Source: PWXP01 sp040772845 (lineage in GTDB: Bacteria; Planctomycetota; Planctomycetia; Pirellulales; Thermoguttaceae). Taken from it: DNA of 64,000 nt. The translations under genes were made by a program, and so were the position numbers. The stretch covers positions 3,906,001-3,970,000 of the forward strand of contig JAXGXG010000001.1 in assembly GCA_040772845.1 (NCBI GenBank). Reading direction: 5' to 3'. How positions within the stretch are numbered: the stretch's first letter is position 1; each line of letters starts with the position of its first letter. The notes under the pieces are model-generated. The model made no database searches, had not been told where the DNA came from, and saw only the letters and a list, made by a program, of their open reading frames with translations. This document shows positions 61,601 through 64,000 of this stretch, in pieces.

Positions 61601-62067
61601 AATTGCCCAACCATCCCATCCTGATCGAGGCCGATCGCGTCAAGATTATCCAGACGCTGACCAACCTTCTCAGCAATGCCGTGAAATATACCGACGAGGG
61701 CACGGTCACCGTGGCGGCCGTTCGGGACGAGGACGAGTCCCTTGGGCCGGTCGCGCGCGTGAGTGTCCGCGATACAGGCATTGGCATCAAGTCGGAAGAC
61801 CTGGGACGACTGTTCTCCAACTTCACGCAGCTCGATGCAACTGCGACGCGACGCGTCGGCGGAACCGGACTCGGACTGGCCATTGCCCAGCAATACGCAC
61901 GGCTGCACGGCGGCCGCATCGATGTGCAAAGCGAGTTCGGCAAAGGCAGCGAGTTCACGCTGGTCCTGCCATGGGAACCGCCCATGGCTGCTAACCTTTT
62001 ACACGCCGAGACAGAGACGGACACTGTCGCGCCGGCTCAGACTATCTTCGAGGAGGCCTCGTCATGA
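58671..62067 (+). pseudogene. Sensor histidine kinase, broken by frame changes and a PAS deletion
   Basis: The coding line passes through three frames. Segment 1 (58671-59276): membrane helix and an extracellular sensor domain ending MGVLVMDRAAHAW. Segment 2 (about 59240-60040): a CHASE domain (ARFFGGSEHVTPEEFVQYV...). Segment 3 (about 60022-62067): second membrane helix (LLLTASLAVAVFG), PAS, PAS, GAF, HisKA with phospho-His in MSHELRTPMNSILGF, and HATPase (NLLSNAVKYT, DTGIGI, GGTGLGLAI). Frame changes lie near 59240-59270 and at GGGCTGCTGCTG near 60025. The first PAS lacks about 55 residues of its core: ISDGVI joins directly to LANHTALIARDG near 60185. The membrane helix normally found between sensor and CHASE is also missing. 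The catalytic core alone is intact and could still be made from an internal start. Confidence 0.8.
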
Positions 62068-62459
62068 AACCCGCAGTCCTGGTCGTCGAAGACAATCGTG
62101 ATAACACAACACTCCTCGCCTGGGCCCTGGAGGAAGCCGGTTACGACTATCGCACCGTGGAGACGGCGGAAGAGGGTTTGGCGCTGCTCGAACAGCAACC
62201 GTTCGACATGGTGCTGATGGACATCTCGCTACCCGGAATGGACGGCAAGGAGGCCACGCGGCGACTGCGCGCCGATCCGAAGTTCGCCGACTTGCCCATC
62301 ATCGCCGTTACCGCCCACGCCATCGCCGAAGAGGAAGAGGCCATCATGGCGTGCGGCGTCAACGAAATCATGACCAAACCTGTTCACGTCGGAAATCTCC
62401 TGGACGCAATTGCCGGTTACGTGAATGCGGTGGACCTTCCCGTAGGACAAGCGTTGTGA
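62064..62459 (+). CDS. Response regulator partner of the histidine kinase
   Basis: 131 residues, a single CheY-like receiver: LVVEDNRDN acidic pocket, Asp in MVLMDISLPGMDG, Thr in IIAVTAHA, Lys in EIMTKPVHVG. The start overlaps the kinase stop by four bases (ATGA), so it is the cognate partner or a former receiver domain of a hybrid kinase. There is no output domain. Its intact state contrasts with the damage in the 5' part of the kinase gene. Confidence 0.93.
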   Translation: MKPAVLVVEDNRDNTTLLAWALEEAGYDYRTVETAEEGLALLEQQPFDMVLMDISLPGMDGKEATRRLRADPKFADLPIIAVTAHAIAEEEEAIMACGVNEIMTKPVHVGNLLDAIAGYVNAVDLPVGQAL

Positions 62460-62488
62460 ACAGGGGCGTTCGCGCCAGCCTCGATTCG

Positions 62489-63397
62489 TCATCCCGGCCC
62501 CAGCGCTCGCCGGCACGCTTCGCACAGTCGGAGCATGCACGCGACGTCCAACTGTTCCGCCCGGGCTTGCGGCGGCAGATCCACCGATTCCAGAATCGCG
62601 TCCACCTGCGATTTCTCGAGCCGCCCCTTGAAACAGCTCGCCAGTTCGCTCCGCAGAAACTTGCGGCGGTGGCAGAACAGGCCCCGGATGAAATCGTGGA
62701 AGAACGACCGATCCGGAATCGCCGCGCGTCGCGCCGGATCGAGCACGATCCGTACGATGGCAGAGTCCACTTTCGGACGCGGCCAGAAAGCGGTCGGCGG
62801 CAATACGCGGACCACCTCGGCCGTACACTGGCTCTGTATCCAAATGCTCAGCGATCCGTAATCCTTCGTGCCCGGCAGTGCGACCAGCCGGTCGGCCACC
62901 TCCTTCTGGATGGTGACGGTCATGGCGTGCGGGGCGCGGTCCAGTGCCAGAAGGTTGCTGAGAATGGGCGTGGCCACGTTGTACGGCAAGTTGGCGACAA
63001 GCTGGAAACGCCGGCCGGGCTCCGCATCGAGCCGTTCAAAGATCGCGTCCAGCACCGCCGGATTGAATCGGTTCTTGTTCTTAAGCGCGTCCATCTGCAG
63101 CATGGTCACGTTGTCCAGCACATACAGCTCCTCGCTGGCAAGCTGAAACAGTTCGCGATCGATTTCAACCGTTACCACGGCCGCCGCCCGCGATGCCATC
63201 GTTTGCGTCAGAGAGCCGGTGCCCGTGCCTACCTCAAGCACCACGTCGTTCGGCGTCAGCTCCGCAGCATCCGCCAGGATGTCGAGCAGGTTCAGGTCGA
63301 TCAGGAAGCACTGGCCGTACCGCGTGCGCGGCCGAACGCCTGCCTCCTCGAAGCGGCGACGCAAGAAAGACGCCGTTTGACGTGTGGGTGCGTTCAC
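62489..63397 (-). CDS. rsmA: 16S rRNA dimethyladenosine transferase (RsmA/KsgA)
   Basis: 302 residues from the GTG at 63397, which overlaps the riboflavin synthase stop as GTGA and has AGGGG at good spacing; the GTG at 63403 is in frame but sits too close to that site. SAM-binding motifs are VVLEVGTGTGSLT, VVTVEIDRELF and the catalytic NLPYN. The enzyme dimethylates two adenines in helix 45 of 16S rRNA during 30S assembly. Length is normal. Confidence 0.94.
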   Translation of the reverse strand: MNAPTRQTASFLRRRFEEAGVRPRTRYGQCFLIDLNLLDILADAAELTPNDVVLEVGTGTGSLTQTMASRAAAVVTVEIDRELFQLASEELYVLDNVTMLQMDALKNKNRFNPAVLDAIFERLDAEPGRRFQLVANLPYNVATPILSNLLALDRAPHAMTVTIQKEVADRLVALPGTKDYGSLSIWIQSQCTAEVVRVLPPTAFWPRPKVDSAIVRIVLDPARRAAIPDRSFFHDFIRGLFCHRRKFLRSELASCFKGRLEKSQVDAILESVDLPPQARAEQLDVACMLRLCEACRRALGPG

Positions 63398-63993
63398 TTC
63401 CACCCCTGGCTTTCGACCAGCCGCTCGACGTACTTGGCCAGAATGTCCGTTTCGAGGTTGATGCGGTCGCCCACTTTCAACGGCCCGAGCGTCGTGACGG
63501 CAAGCGTGTAGGGAATCAGCGCAACGCTGAACCGATCCGGTTCGCTATCGACAATGGTCAGGCTCACGCCATCGACGGCAATCGAGGCTTTCGGCGCCAT
63601 TTGCCGCGCGAGTGCAGGCGTAACGGAGAACCAGAAGGTGGACCACTCGCCCATGTCCGTGCGTTCGATGAGCTGCCCCGTACCGTCGATATGGCCGCTG
63701 ACGAAATGGCCCCCGAGCCGGTCCGCCACCTTCAAGGCGCGTTCGAGGTTGACCGGACTGCCTACCTTCAGATCGCCCAGATTGGTTCGCTTAAGGGTTT
63801 CCGGCCCAGCCTGAAACGCCATGGTCTCCGCATCGGCCGCTACGACGGTCAGGCAGCAGCCGTTAACGGAAATGCTGTCTGCAACGGCAGTCTCCGCGGC
63901 GATCTTCGGCTCTCGAATGACCAGGGTGCAGCCTGGCGGTTCGTCGCGCAGCTCGGCTACGGCGCCCAGGGACTCCACGATACCAGAAAACAT
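63394..63993 (-). CDS. ribE: Riboflavin synthase alpha subunit
   Basis: 199 residues, typical length, made of two homologous lumazine-binding barrels. The start MFSGIVESLGAV is the family signature, with SISVNGCCLTVV in barrel 1 and KASIAVDGVSLTIV in barrel 2. NLERALKVADRLGGHFVSGHIDGTG joins them. It converts two 6,7-dimethyl-8-ribityllumazine molecules to riboflavin and a pyrimidine. It overlaps rsmA by four bases (GTGA). No other riboflavin gene is nearby; upstream is the window edge. The ApbE flavin transferase at 21817 uses FAD made from this product. Confidence 0.95.
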   Translation of the reverse strand: MFSGIVESLGAVAELRDEPPGCTLVIREPKIAAETAVADSISVNGCCLTVVAADAETMAFQAGPETLKRTNLGDLKVGSPVNLERALKVADRLGGHFVSGHIDGTGQLIERTDMGEWSTFWFSVTPALARQMAPKASIAVDGVSLTIVDSEPDRFSVALIPYTLAVTTLGPLKVGDRINLETDILAKYVERLVESQGWK

Positions 63994-64000
63994 GCAAATC

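Overview
The window looks like a chromosomal segment of a planctomycete, most likely Pirellulales or a close relative. The evidence is two DUF1559 prepilin-like proteins with the H-X9-DG signature, each paired with a small lipoprotein; a J-domain/WD40 fusion protein of planctomycete style; a soluble-N-terminal Ser/Thr kinase; PEP-CTERM autotransporter-type beta-repeat proteins; Tat-exported Gfo/Idh/MocA oxidoreductases; and high GC with many short overlapping genes. Taxonomy is inferred from gene content only. There are no rRNA genes, no tRNA I could recognise and no CRISPR array.

Layout. 1-677: 5' part of a secreted lectin-like protein running off the left edge. 840-6100: an accessory, repeat-dominated region. 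It holds nine copies of a roughly 120-190 bp composite palindrome that can fold as a three-hairpin cloverleaf with a 28 bp closing stem. An IS200-like/RAYT Y1 transposase (3693-4145), a PIN-domain toxin-antitoxin pair (5226-5896) and an unidentified non-coding block (about 1350-2235) sit between the copies. 6363-21352: a minus-strand type II secretion / type IV pilus-like cluster (two GspE/PilB ATPases, PilT, GspF, GspG, GspH, GspI, a 1502-residue GspK-like protein and GspJ). Its intergenic gaps, and even one translated prepilin leader, are filled with heptanucleotide tandem repeats.

21817-32248: plus-strand genes for ApbE flavin transferase, the J/WD40/cyclase-fold protein, a PASTA-less Ser/Thr kinase, a YihY-family membrane protein, a class III aminotransferase and a Gfo/Idh/MocA oxidoreductase. 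32357-35566: minus-strand lactate permease, then a DUF1559 + lipoprotein pair. 35752-35864: a MITE-like inverted repeat. 36023-39849: a beta-helix/CBM9-like secreted protein followed by a Tat-exported oxidoreductase. 40150-42190: an AlbA_2/HATPase + ParA-like two-gene module with a leader ORF and what may be the stump of a third gene. 42352-47045: polysaccharide pyruvyl transferase-like protein, cysteine desulfurase, M28 peptidase with PDZ domains, and NikR with a histidine-rich tail.

47077-56137: a second DUF1559 + lipoprotein pair and two large PEP-CTERM beta-repeat proteins that share a near-identical 670 bp 3' end. 56663-62459: two-component signalling genes, including a histidine kinase that appears broken by two frame changes and a deletion in its first PAS domain. 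62489-63993: rsmA/ksgA and riboflavin synthase.

The most unusual content is (1) the cloverleaf palindrome family with compensatory base changes around a RAYT-type transposase, (2) the family of 7-bp tandem repeats with a shared NANNTNN pattern that invades 5' leaders and prepilin leader peptides, and (3) the AlbA_2/ParA module.
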